The translations under genes and the position numbers were made by a program. This document shows, piece after piece, positions 1 through 5,681 of a stretch of 11,767 nt of DNA. Under the pieces are notes generated by a model, which saw nothing but the letters and a program-made list of their open reading frames with translations, searched no databases and was not told the origin of the DNA. Source of the stretch: an uncultured Propionibacteriaceae bacterium. GTDB taxonomy: Bacteria; Actinomycetota; Actinomycetes; Propionibacteriales; Propionibacteriaceae. How positions within the stretch are numbered: the first letter of the stretch is position 1; every line of letters begins with the position of its first letter. Where the stretch lies: assembly GCA_937926975.1 (NCBI GenBank), contig CALBCJ010000020.1, positions 1-11,767 on the forward strand, in the 5' to 3' direction.

Positions 1-1
1 C

Positions 2-30
2 CAGTCGTTCTTCACCGCTGGTTCGTCCAG
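2..30 (+). repeat. Dispersed 29-bp repeat, left copy
   Basis: A 29-bp stretch that recurs in the same orientation at 11683-11711 with one difference (T here, C there, at the tenth base). It ends in CTGGTTCGTCCAG, where CTGG and CCAG can pair around TTCGT; in this copy the stem extends to 5 bp (GCTGG/CCAGC). Flanking bases differ between the copies, so the conserved unit is about 29 bp. Both copies lie outside recognisable genes. It is probably a short dispersed intergenic repeat of the genome, but only two copies can be seen here. Confidence 0.6.
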
Positions 31-84
31 CCGGGGGACTCGCCGGCCCTCGTGGTCATCCTCAGCGGTCACCTCACCCGTCGT

Positions 85-111
85 GGCCGGGTCTGCGCAC
101 AGGGCCGGGTC
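85..111. repeat. 9-bp direct repeat with palindromic spacer
   Basis: GGCCGGGTC occurs at 85-93 and again at 103-111, exactly 18 bp apart, separated by a 9-bp spacer that holds the palindrome TGCGCA. It lies beyond the stop codon of the 63-residue gene, in sequence with no supported gene. The spacing is close to two helical turns, which would suit a dimeric protein, but in such GC-rich DNA it may be chance. Confidence 0.3.
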
Positions 112-132
112 GAGGAGTGAGGGGCACGGTAA

Positions 133-324
133 TCAAGCTGACAGGGGCATCGGCCCGTACACCAGCTGGTCGTCCTGGTAGAGGCTGACCGCCGCCACGC
201 CCGCCTCGGCCAGCTCCTCGTAGCTGGCGCTCAGCCAGTCCTCGGCCTCGGCCTGGCTGGCGAAGTCAGTGCCGTCCAGCTCGGCGAGGTCAACGGCCTG
301 GTCGGCGTCCTGCCACCACCACAT
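133..324 (-). CDS. Conserved small actinobacterial protein, 63 residues, function unknown
   Basis: Encodes an acidic 63-residue protein starting MWWWQD and ending VYGPMPLSA. The middle reads as a helix rich in Ala, Glu and Trp (SQAEAEDWLSASYEELAEAG), followed by a predicted beta strand. I recall unnamed small actinobacterial proteins with the same layout, a QADAE-W helix followed by a V-L-YGPM tail, but no experimentally assigned function. The ATG at 324 is chosen because AGGTGG sits 5 bases upstream; in-frame GTG codons at 333 and 330 would add three residues and overlap that ribosome site. The gene lies 18 bp downstream of the DUF3043 gene on the same strand, so co-transcription is likely. 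There is no signal peptide or membrane segment. Function is unknown. Confidence 0.7.
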   Translation of the reverse strand: MWWWQDADQAVDLAELDGTDFASQAEAEDWLSASYEELAEAGVAAVSLYQDDQLVYGPMPLSA

Positions 325-342
325 CGTCACCACCTGCTCTCG

Positions 343-915
343 CTAGTACTCGTCGCCGCGGGTGATCCGGGGGGCGGGGACCCGGAACCGCCGGATCGAC
401 ATCGCCCGGTTGATCATGACCACCAGCAGCCCCTTCGACGAGGCCCGGGGCAGACGGTCGGCCAGGACCCGCTTGTAGCCGCGCCACAGCCGAGCCAGGT
501 CCACGACGGCCGCCAGCAGCAGCCCGTACGCGGCCACCGTCGACACCAGCAGCAGCACCGGGAACCGGCTGGCCAGGAACGACAGCGCCAGCACCAGCAC
601 CATCACCGGCAGCAGGAACTCGGTCAGCGTCCACCGGGAGTCGACGTAGTCGCGCAGCAGCACCCGTTCAGGCTGGGCCTCCAGGGCAGTCATGGCGCGG
701 TTCCGCTGGGCGGCCCGGGTCTGCCGCTCGCGAGCCCGGAGCTCCTTCTTGGTGAGGACCGGGTTCAGCCGCTGCCGGCGGGCGGCCTCGGCCTCCTTGC
801 GGCTCGGGGTCGGGACTCCCTTGCCCGCACCTCGGGCCGCAGGGCGGGCCTGGTCACGGCTGGGCTCGGTGACCCCGCTCTGGTTCGTCGGCTGGTACGG
901 GCGGAAGAGTCCCAC
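343..915 (-). CDS. DUF3043 family two-helix membrane protein
   Basis: Encodes 190 residues. The N-terminal 95 residues are hydrophilic and strongly basic, with the family-like segment GKGVPTPSRKEAEAARRQ (31-48) followed by an Arg/Lys/Glu-rich helix. Two hydrophobic segments follow, about 99-115 and 118-138, joined by a very short turn, so the protein is probably a membrane hairpin with both ends in the cytoplasm. The C-terminal 50 residues are again basic. This is the layout of DUF3043, represented by Rv2206 in M. tuberculosis; its function is unknown. The GTG at 915 is chosen because GAGGG lies 5 bases upstream and the reading frame before it has no family character. It is divergent from the glycerate-kinase-like gene across 62 bp, an arrangement I recall from mycobacteria. 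TACGAT at 952-957 (minus strand) is a possible -10. Confidence 0.85.
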   Translation of the reverse strand: MGLFRPYQPTNQSGVTEPSRDQARPAARGAGKGVPTPSRKEAEAARRQRLNPVLTKKELRARERQTRAAQRNRAMTALEAQPERVLLRDYVDSRWTLTEFLLPVMVLVLALSFLASRFPVLLLVSTVAAYGLLLAAVVDLARLWRGYKRVLADRLPRASSKGLLVVMINRAMSIRRFRVPAPRITRGDEY

Positions 916-963
916 GCTGGCCCTCGTTCTGGTCGGTCGCGATGCCTGGTCATCGTACCTGGT

Positions 964-969
964 TAGGCT
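964..969 (+). promoter_or_regulatory. Possible -10 element (TAGGCT) of a leaderless transcript
   Basis: TAGGCT fits the actinobacterial TANNNT -10 pattern and ends 8 bases before the ATG at 978. Transcription would start at or within two bases of the start codon, so the mRNA would be leaderless. This agrees with the lack of a good Shine-Dalgarno sequence in front of that ATG. No convincing -35 is visible. Confidence 0.35.
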
Positions 970-977
970 GGCCAGCC

Positions 978-1811
978 ATGCGGGTACTGGTGCTGGGAGC
1001 GGCCGCATCCGGCCTGGGGCCGCGGGACGCTGGGGCGGTCGTCGGGCAGGCCTTCGCCCAGCGCGGCCACCAGGTGGCACTGGTCCCGGTGGCCGAGCAG
1101 ACCAGCGCCCTGGCCGCCGCTCTGGCCGACCTGCCCGAGCCCCGCCCGGCCCTCATCCCCGCAGCCAGGCGTGCGAGCGAGCTGGCCAGGGCCGTCCGTC
1201 GGGCCGGTGCTGCCACCGTGCTGGTTGACCTGGGTCACGACCTGGAGCCCGACCTCGGCTCCGGCCCGGCCGACCCGGTGCCCGGGGTCGACCTGGTCGG
1301 CGTGACAACCGCCGAGCAGCTCGACCTGCCGCTGCTGGGCGTACGCGGGGTCGCTGCCCGGGCCGGTTTCGCCAGCGGCGAGGACCGGGCGCTGACCCTC
1401 GAGCGGGACGCCGCGTACCGGCGACTGGCCGAGCGACTGGGGACCGAGCCCGGCCCCGGCTCGGGAGCGGCCGGTGGGGCCGGGCTGCTGGTGCTCTCCC
1501 TGGGAGGGCGTCTGCGGACCCCCTGGCAGGTGCTGGCCGAGGCCTGCGGCCTGGAGCGGAGCCTGCCCCAGGCCGACCTGGTGGTGCTGGTGCTGGCGGC
1601 GCTGGACTTCGGCGGCACCGGGGTGGACCTGGCCCGGGCCGCGGCCGGCTGGGCCGAGGCTGCTGGCGTGGCCTGCGTGGTGGTCGCCGAGCAGGTGGTG
1701 GTCCCGGCCCGCGAGCTGCGCAGCTGGGGGGTCGAGGCCGGCTACGGGCTCGCCCCGGGCGACGACCTGCCGGCCCTGGCCCGGCGGGTCGCCACCACCT
1801 GGAGCTGGTGA
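978..1811 (+). CDS. Degenerate glycerate-kinase-like protein, probably not catalytic
   Basis: Encodes 277 residues; glycerate kinases (GlxK/GarK family) usually have about 370. The best family match is at residues 161-178 (GSGAAGGAGLL...LGGR), like the GAAGGLG...LGA region, followed by ADLVV at 199-203. In active members ADLVV continues into a T-G-E-G-x-x-D motif; here it reads LVLAALD, so GEG is missing. The N-terminus keeps the MRVLV strand but has GAAASGLGP in place of the usual PDxFKGSL-type loop. The central part is shortened. The assignment is helped by context: a glycerate-kinase homologue (Rv2205c) lies between the DUF3043 and HesB genes in M. tuberculosis. It ends 68 bp before erpA on the same strand. 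It may be a structural or regulatory relic of the family. An in-frame ATG at 942 has no better ribosome site and extends into the divergent promoter region. Confidence 0.65.
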   Translation: MRVLVLGAAASGLGPRDAGAVVGQAFAQRGHQVALVPVAEQTSALAAALADLPEPRPALIPAARRASELARAVRRAGAATVLVDLGHDLEPDLGSGPADPVPGVDLVGVTTAEQLDLPLLGVRGVAARAGFASGEDRALTLERDAAYRRLAERLGTEPGPGSGAAGGAGLLVLSLGGRLRTPWQVLAEACGLERSLPQADLVVLVLAALDFGGTGVDLARAAAGWAEAAGVACVVVAEQVVVPARELRSWGVEAGYGLAPGDDLPALARRVATTWSW

Positions 1812-1846
1812 CCGGTCTCGCGACGAGGGCTGTGGCTGAAGGGCTC

Positions 1847-1852
1847 TAGACT
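1847..1852 (+). promoter_or_regulatory. Probable -10 element (TAGACT) for erpA
   Basis: TAGACT lies in the 68-bp gap before erpA. A start site about 7 bases downstream (near 1859) would give a 5' leader of roughly 21 bases carrying the GGAGG ribosome site at 1869-1873. No clear -35 is present 17-18 bases upstream, so strength and sigma-factor class are uncertain. It implies erpA can be transcribed independently of the upstream gene. Confidence 0.45.
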
Positions 1853-1879
1853 GTTTCGACCACACAACGGAGGACGCGC

Positions 1880-2236
1880 ATGACGGACACCATCGATACC
1901 ACCAGGCCGACCGAGGGCGTTGTGCTCACTGACGTGGCTGCGGCCAAGGTCAAGGAGCTGATGGAGCGGGAAGGCCGTGACGACCTGCTGCTGCGGGTCG
2001 CGGTGCAGCCGGGCGGCTGCTCGGGGCTGCGCTACCAGCTGGAGATCGACGAGCAGACCTTCGACGGCGACGTGATCAACGAGTTCGGCGGAGTCAAGGT
2101 GGCGGTAGACCGCATGAGCGCGCCGTACCTGAACGGCGCCGAGATCGACTTCGCCGACACCATCAGCCAGCAGGGGTTCACGATCGACAACCCCAATGCC
2201 GCCAGCTCCTGCGCCTGCGGCGACTCGTTCCACTGA
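1880..2236 (+). CDS. erpA: Iron-sulfur cluster insertion protein ErpA (HesB/IscA family)
   Basis: Encodes a 118-residue A-type carrier that receives Fe-S clusters from the SUF machinery and passes them to apoproteins in the cytoplasm. All three conserved cysteines are present: Cys47 in QPGGCSGLRYQL, and Cys111 and Cys113 in the C-terminal SSCACGDSF. The length is normal for actinobacterial members plus a short N-terminal tail of about 13 residues. The start is fixed by GGAGG six bases upstream of the ATG. The family is represented by Rv2204c in M. tuberculosis, in the same neighbourhood. Several clients, such as respiratory complexes, are often encoded near it in Actinobacteria, but none is in this window. 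A-type and ErpA subtypes cannot be fully separated by eye. Confidence 0.93.
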   Translation: MTDTIDTTRPTEGVVLTDVAAAKVKELMEREGRDDLLLRVAVQPGGCSGLRYQLEIDEQTFDGDVINEFGGVKVAVDRMSAPYLNGAEIDFADTISQQGFTIDNPNAASSCACGDSFH

Positions 2237-2245
2237 GGCCCAGCG

Positions 2246-2265
2246 CCGGCGCGCGAGTACGCCGG
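2246..2265. terminator. Hairpin between convergent erpA and guaB1
   Basis: CCGGCG (2246-2251) and CGCCGG (2260-2265) form a perfect 6-bp stem with an 8-base loop, 10 bases after the erpA stop codon. There is no T-tract, which is common for actinobacterial terminators. Confidence 0.45.
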
Positions 2266-2266
2266 A

Positions 2267-2284
2267 CCCGCCGACCAGGGCGGG
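2267..2284. terminator. Second hairpin between erpA and guaB1
   Basis: CCCGCC (2267-2272) and GGCGGG (2279-2284) pair perfectly around a 6-base loop, just after the previous hairpin and before the guaB1 stop codon on the other strand. Together the two could stop transcription from both sides of this 75-bp convergent gap. No T-tract follows on either strand. Confidence 0.45.
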
Positions 2285-2311
2285 ACAACCACCTGGGGAG
2301 GGGCGTCCGGG

Positions 2312-3769
2312 TCACCAGCTGGCCGGTAGCGGGCGCCCTTCCTCGTACCCGGACGAGGACTGCACCCCGACCACGGCCTGCTCCTGGAACTGGGCCAGGG
2401 TCCGTGCCCCGGCATAGGTGCACGACGAGCGGACCCCGGAGATGATCCAGTCCAGCAGGTCCTCCACGCCGGGACGCTCCTCGTCCAGGTACATCCGCGA
2501 GCTGGAGATCCCCTCCTCGAAGAGAGCCTTGACGGCCCGGTCGAAGGGCGACTCGTCGCGGGTCCGGCTGCGGACTGCCCGGGCGCTCGCCATCCCGTAC
2601 GACTCCTTGTAGCGGCGCCCCTGGTGGTCGGTGAGCATCGGGCCGGTCGACTCGTACGTGCCGGCGAACCACGAGCCGATCATCACCGACCCGGCCCCGG
2701 CCGCCAGCGCCAGCGCCACGTCGCGCGGGTAGCGGACCCCGCCGTCGGCCCAGACCGCCCGGCCCAGGCTGGCGGCCTCGGCGGCGCACTCCAGGACCGC
2801 GCTGAACTGGGGCCGGCCGACCCCGGTCTGCATCCGGGTGGTGCACATCGCCCCCGGCCCGACCCCGACCTTGACCACATCCGCACCGGCCTGCACCAGG
2901 TCTGAGACCGCCCGGGCGGTGACCACGTTGCCGGCCACGATGCTGACCCGGCGCCCCGAGCGCTGCGCATGCTCGTCACGGACCGTCCGTACGGCCTCCA
3001 GCGCGGTCAGCATCCGCTCCTGATGACCGTGGGCGGTGTCGACCACCAGGACGTCCGAGCCGGCCTCCAGCAACCGCCGGGACCGGGCCCCCACGTCACC
3101 GTTGATCCCGACCGCGGTCCCGACTCGCAGCCGGCCACCGGGGTCCAGCGCCGGCTGGTACAGCGAGGAGCGCAGCGCCCCCTTGCTCGTCATCAGCCCG
3201 ACCAGGCAGCCATCGCCGTCGACCACCACCGCTACCTTCTGGTGCCGGGCCCGCAGCGTGTCGAAGACCTCGGCCGGGGAGGTGGTCTCGCTGACCACCG
3301 CGATGTCGGTCGTCATCTGGTCCTGCACCTGCGTGAACCGGTCGACGCCGGCGGCCTCGTCGGGGGAGACCAGGCCCAGTGGGCGGCCGTCGGCCACCAC
3401 CAGCGCGACCCCGTGGGCCCGCTTCGGGATCAGGGCCATCGCCTCACCCACGGTGGTGCCGGGTGCCACCTGGATGGGGGTCTCAAAGACCGGGTGAGCC
3501 TGCTTCACTCTGCTGATCTGGGTGCTGACCACGTCGGTGGGGATGTCCTGGGGCAGCACCGCGATCCCGCCGCGGCGGGCGACGGTCTCGGCCATCCGGC
3601 GGCCACTGATCGCGGTCATGTTCGCCACCACCACCGGCAGCGGATTCTCCAGGCCGTCGGTACTGGTCAGGTCGACCTCGGTCCGGGAAGCGACGCTGGA
3701 GCGGTTCGGCGCCAGAAAGACATCGCTGTACGTGAGGTCGTGGGCAGGCTGGTCGTTCAGGAAACGCAC
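2312..3769 (-). CDS. guaB1: GuaB1-type IMP dehydrogenase relative, likely GMP reductase
   Basis: Encodes 485 residues with the IMPDH/GMPR (beta/alpha)8 barrel interrupted by a CBS-domain pair at about 93-205. The catalytic cysteine is Cys309 in GPGAMCTTRMQTGVGRP; ADGGVRYPRD (341-350) is the phosphate-binding segment, and YKESYGMASARAV (387-399) the segment before the flap. The YKESYGMAS form and MCTTRM loop are those of the actinobacterial GuaB1 group, for which the mycobacterial member has been reported to reduce GMP to IMP, with CBS domains sensing nucleotides, rather than to oxidise IMP. The role is therefore probably purine salvage and nucleotide balance in the cytoplasm. The GTG at 3769 gives the standard MRFLNDQ N-terminus. 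No strong ribosome site precedes it; CAGAAT ends 6 bases before the GTG, so a leaderless transcript is possible. It lies 83 bp downstream of the aldo/keto reductase gene on the same strand. Confidence 0.92.
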   Translation of the reverse strand: MRFLNDQPAHDLTYSDVFLAPNRSSVASRTEVDLTSTDGLENPLPVVVANMTAISGRRMAETVARRGGIAVLPQDIPTDVVSTQISRVKQAHPVFETPIQVAPGTTVGEAMALIPKRAHGVALVVADGRPLGLVSPDEAAGVDRFTQVQDQMTTDIAVVSETTSPAEVFDTLRARHQKVAVVVDGDGCLVGLMTSKGALRSSLYQPALDPGGRLRVGTAVGINGDVGARSRRLLEAGSDVLVVDTAHGHQERMLTALEAVRTVRDEHAQRSGRRVSIVAGNVVTARAVSDLVQAGADVVKVGVGPGAMCTTRMQTGVGRPQFSAVLECAAEAASLGRAVWADGGVRYPRDVALALAAGAGSVMIGSWFAGTYESTGPMLTDHQGRRYKESYGMASARAVRSRTRDESPFDRAVKALFEEGISSSRMYLDEERPGVEDLLDWIISGVRSSCTYAGARTLAQFQEQAVVGVQSSSGYEEGRPLPASW

Positions 3770-3852
3770 TCGGGGATTCTGCCACTACCAGGGCGTGTCG
3801 CGGCAGCGGCCACAGCCGACCGGCCGGGGCAAGAGCGGTCCTCGCCCAGGCG

Positions 3853-4869
3853 CTAGGCCGGCCGGGCGGCCACCGAGCCCGGCGCCGTCGGCTCCCCGGG
3901 CCGGGCCAGCGCGCCGACCACCGGGTGCGGCCGGTACGGCTCCTCCAGGAACGCCACCTCGTCGGCGCTGAGCTCCAGCTGCATCGCCCGGACCGCGTCG
4001 TCGACCCGGCCGGGGGAGGAGCAGCCTACGATCGGGGCGGCCACGCCCTTGGCCCACAGCCAGGCCAGCGCGACATCCGCCATCGGGACCTGGTGGCGCT
4101 CGGCCACGGTGGCGACCCGCTCGATCACCGGCAGGTCCAGCTCCTGCGCCGCGTCGTACTTGGCGCGCATCGTGGCGTCGGTGGTGGAGCGGACCGAGCC
4201 GGAGTCCCAGGACGGGCGCGTCAGGTGGCCCGAGGCGAGCGGGCTGTACGGGGTGAGCGACACCCCGAGCTGCTGGCAGACCGGGATCAGCTCGCGCTCG
4301 TCCTCGCGGTAGAGCAGGTTGTAGTGGTTCTGCATCGACGAGAACGGGGTCCAGCCGTGGTCCCGGGCCACCACCTGCATCGTGTGCAGCTGGTACCCGT
4401 ACATGGCGCTCGCGCCGAGCGCCCGTACCCGCCCCGAGCGGACCAGGCCGTCCAGGGCGGCCAGGGTCTCCTCGACTGGGGTGCCGTAGTCGAAGCGGTG
4501 GATGATGTACAGGTCGAGGTAGTCGGTGCCCAGCCGGCGCAGGCTGCCGGTGATCTCCCGCTCGATCGCCTCGGCCGACAGGTGCCCCTCGTTGAAGTAC
4601 ACCTTGCTGGCCAGCACCACGTCCTCGCGCGGCACGCCCAGCCGGGCCAGGGCGGTGCCGATCATCTCCTCGCTCGTGCCGTGGGCGTAGACGTTCGCGG
4701 TGTCGATGAAGGTGACTCCGAGCTCTAGCGCCCGTGCCAGCACCTGCTGGGTCTCGTCCTGCCCGATGGCCCACTGGTGGGTGTCGGGGAAGACCTCGCC
4801 GAAGCTCATCCCGCCGATGCACAGCCGAGGGACCTGGATCTCGGTCTGGCCGAGCGTGGTGTGCTGCAT
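3853..4869 (-). CDS. Aldo/keto reductase
   Basis: Encodes a 338-residue NADPH-dependent oxidoreductase of the AKR superfamily. The four catalytic residues are visible: Asp56 and Tyr61 in FIDTANVYAHG, Lys89 in LASKVYF, and His124 in LYIIHRFD. The N-terminal MQHTTLGQTEIQVPRLCIGG and the SPLASGHLTRP segment (after residue 210) resemble the group that includes E. coli YajO, and the C-terminal IVGCSSPGRVDDAV helps bind the cofactor phosphate. The substrate cannot be read from sequence; such enzymes reduce a wide range of aldehydes and ketones. The ATG is preceded by a strong AGGAGG four to five bases away. The gene is divergent from the receiver/trpD pair across a 404-bp gap and followed by guaB1 after 83 bp, which may or may not be the same transcript. 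Confidence 0.93.
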   Translation of the reverse strand: MQHTTLGQTEIQVPRLCIGGMSFGEVFPDTHQWAIGQDETQQVLARALELGVTFIDTANVYAHGTSEEMIGTALARLGVPREDVVLASKVYFNEGHLSAEAIEREITGSLRRLGTDYLDLYIIHRFDYGTPVEETLAALDGLVRSGRVRALGASAMYGYQLHTMQVVARDHGWTPFSSMQNHYNLLYREDERELIPVCQQLGVSLTPYSPLASGHLTRPSWDSGSVRSTTDATMRAKYDAAQELDLPVIERVATVAERHQVPMADVALAWLWAKGVAAPIVGCSSPGRVDDAVRAMQLELSADEVAFLEEPYRPHPVVGALARPGEPTAPGSVAARPA

Positions 4870-4947
4870 CGCTCCTCCTGAAGGTGGCCCTCGGCCTCAC
4901 ACTACCCCCGCTGCCCGGGGCGTTGCGGAGGGCTGGGGCGGCGATCG

Positions 4948-5075
4948 GGAAGAGAACTGCGGGTGGTGCTGGCGCAGCCAGGCGACCGTGGTGACGACGT
5001 GCTCACCACGTCGCCGGGCTCTGCCTCGACCCCGAGCCGGTTCAGCCTCGCCGCGTACTGCGTCACCGAAGCCAC
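4948..5075 (-). pseudogene. Frameshifted remnant resembling a HAD-IIA (NagD-like) phosphatase
   Basis: On the minus strand one frame from 5075 reads ASVTQYAARLNRLGVEAEP and then GDVVSTS down to about 4995, with almost every codon ending in G or C. That signature then stops. The next frame, from about 5001, takes over with HVVTTVAWLRQHHPQF and the same strong codon bias to about 4954. Joined, the two resemble the segment of HAD-IIA hydrolases in which an N-A-S turn is followed by a (Y/E)AARLxxLGV helix, an (E/D)xVVTS strand and a second helix ending near HHP. The catalytic DxD motif is absent upstream and the later domain is absent downstream. So this looks like a roughly 40-residue relic with a frameshift near 5001. 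A 7-bp hairpin (4995-5013) lies at the break. It could instead be chance in GC-rich DNA. The rest of the 4870-5273 gap shows only the promoter listed separately. Confidence 0.45.
4995..5013. repeat. Short inverted repeat at the frame break
   Basis: CGACGTG (4995-5001) and CACGTCG (5007-5013) form a perfect 7-bp stem with the loop CTCAC. It sits at the position where the coding frame of the HAD-like remnant changes on the minus strand. It could be a site of replication slippage, or a hairpin or protein site in the gap between the aldo/keto reductase and receiver genes. Confidence 0.4.
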
Positions 5076-5230
5076 TCACTGACAGCGCCAGCCGGGCGCT
5101 GAGGCCCGTACGCACCAGCCTGGCCGGTCGGCGTACGAGCCAGTGGAGTCGGGGGAGGCGCCCCCAGCAGGGGCTCGCCTGCGAGTCTGCGGCCGGTACC
5201 GGATCGCGAGGACGGCCGGGCCAGGAACAC

Positions 5231-5236
5231 TAGGAT
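5231..5236 (+). promoter_or_regulatory. Probable -10 element (TAGGAT) of the receiver-trpD operon
   Basis: TAGGAT lies 37 bases before the ATG at 5274. Transcription starting near 5243 would give a leader of about 31 bases containing the ribosome site GAGGA (5263-5267). I see no trp-leader features such as Trp-codon runs or attenuator hairpins in that leader. A clear -35 was not found. Confidence 0.45.
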
Positions 5237-5273
5237 GCAGTCGGCAGACCAGACCCGAGCCCGAGGAACGACC

Positions 5274-5681
5274 ATGAACGCGACCGCCAAGGTGCTGCTC
5301 TACTCCGACGACCGGACGGTCCGCGAGCGGGTCCGGGTGGCGCTTGGACGGCGGGTCGCCTCCGACGTACCAGAGCTGGAGATCGACGAGGTCGCCACCC
5401 ACCACGCCGTGGTGTCCGCTGTCGAGACGCAGACCTACCAGCTGTGCATCCTCGACGGCGAGGCGGTCCCGGCCGGCGGCATGGGGGTGGCCAAGCAGAT
5501 CAAGGACGAGGTCCGAGACTGCCCGCCGGTGCTGCTGCTGGTCGCCCGGCCCCAGGACGCCTGGCTGGCGACCTGGTCCGGTGCTGAAGCGGTCTCGCCG
5601 TACCCGGTGGACCCGGTCCGGCTGCCGAGCGCGGTGGCCGAGCTGCTGCGGGGCGCCCAGAAGTCCGGAGCCCGAGGCTGA
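5274..5681 (+). CDS. Receiver-like protein lacking key phosphotransfer residues
   Basis: Encodes 135 residues with the size and strand pattern of a response-regulator receiver domain: VLLYSDDRTVRERV (7-20) holds the acidic pair Asp12/Asp13, LCILDGEAVPAGG (58-69) the strand ending in Asp61, and VLLLVARPQDAWL (86-98) strand four. The conserved Thr/Ser after strand four is Ala91, and the Lys of the usual K-P is Tyr110 (PYPVDP). Classical phospho-switching is thus unlikely even though Asp61 remains. No output domain is present. I recall close relatives with the ARPQDAWLATW segment in many Actinobacteria next to trpD. ATG 5274 is preceded by GAGGA at 6 bases; the ATG-like start at 5235 overlaps the -10. 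Its TGA overlaps the trpD ATG (TGATG), so translation of the two is probably coupled, and a role linked to TrpD or its regulation is plausible but unproven. Confidence 0.85.
   Translation: MNATAKVLLYSDDRTVRERVRVALGRRVASDVPELEIDEVATHHAVVSAVETQTYQLCILDGEAVPAGGMGVAKQIKDEVRDCPPVLLLVARPQDAWLATWSGAEAVSPYPVDPVRLPSAVAELLRGAQKSGARG

Noticed and set aside
2..30. tRNA T-arm-like GGTTCGTCC or a CRISPR repeat
   Set aside because: No acceptor, D or anticodon arm can be built around it, and there is no array: the only other copy is 11.7 kb away.
1..72. Minus-strand partial reading frame from a GTG at 72 running off the left edge, containing LDEPAVKND
   Set aside because: The peptide comes from the 29-bp repeat; the right copy gives LDEPAVRND upstream of the nuclease where there is no gene. 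The ribosome site is also poorly spaced. A true gene start here cannot be excluded without more sequence.
3785..4900. 371-residue Arg/Pro/Gly-rich open frame on the minus strand
   Set aside because: It is an alternate frame of the aldo/keto reductase gene, whose own frame has all catalytic residues.
5081..5230. Extension of the HAD-like remnant upstream towards the catalytic DxD motif
   Set aside because: All three minus-strand frames were read; none shows a DxD motif or a continuous HAD-like pattern, so the remnant is limited to about 4948-5075.
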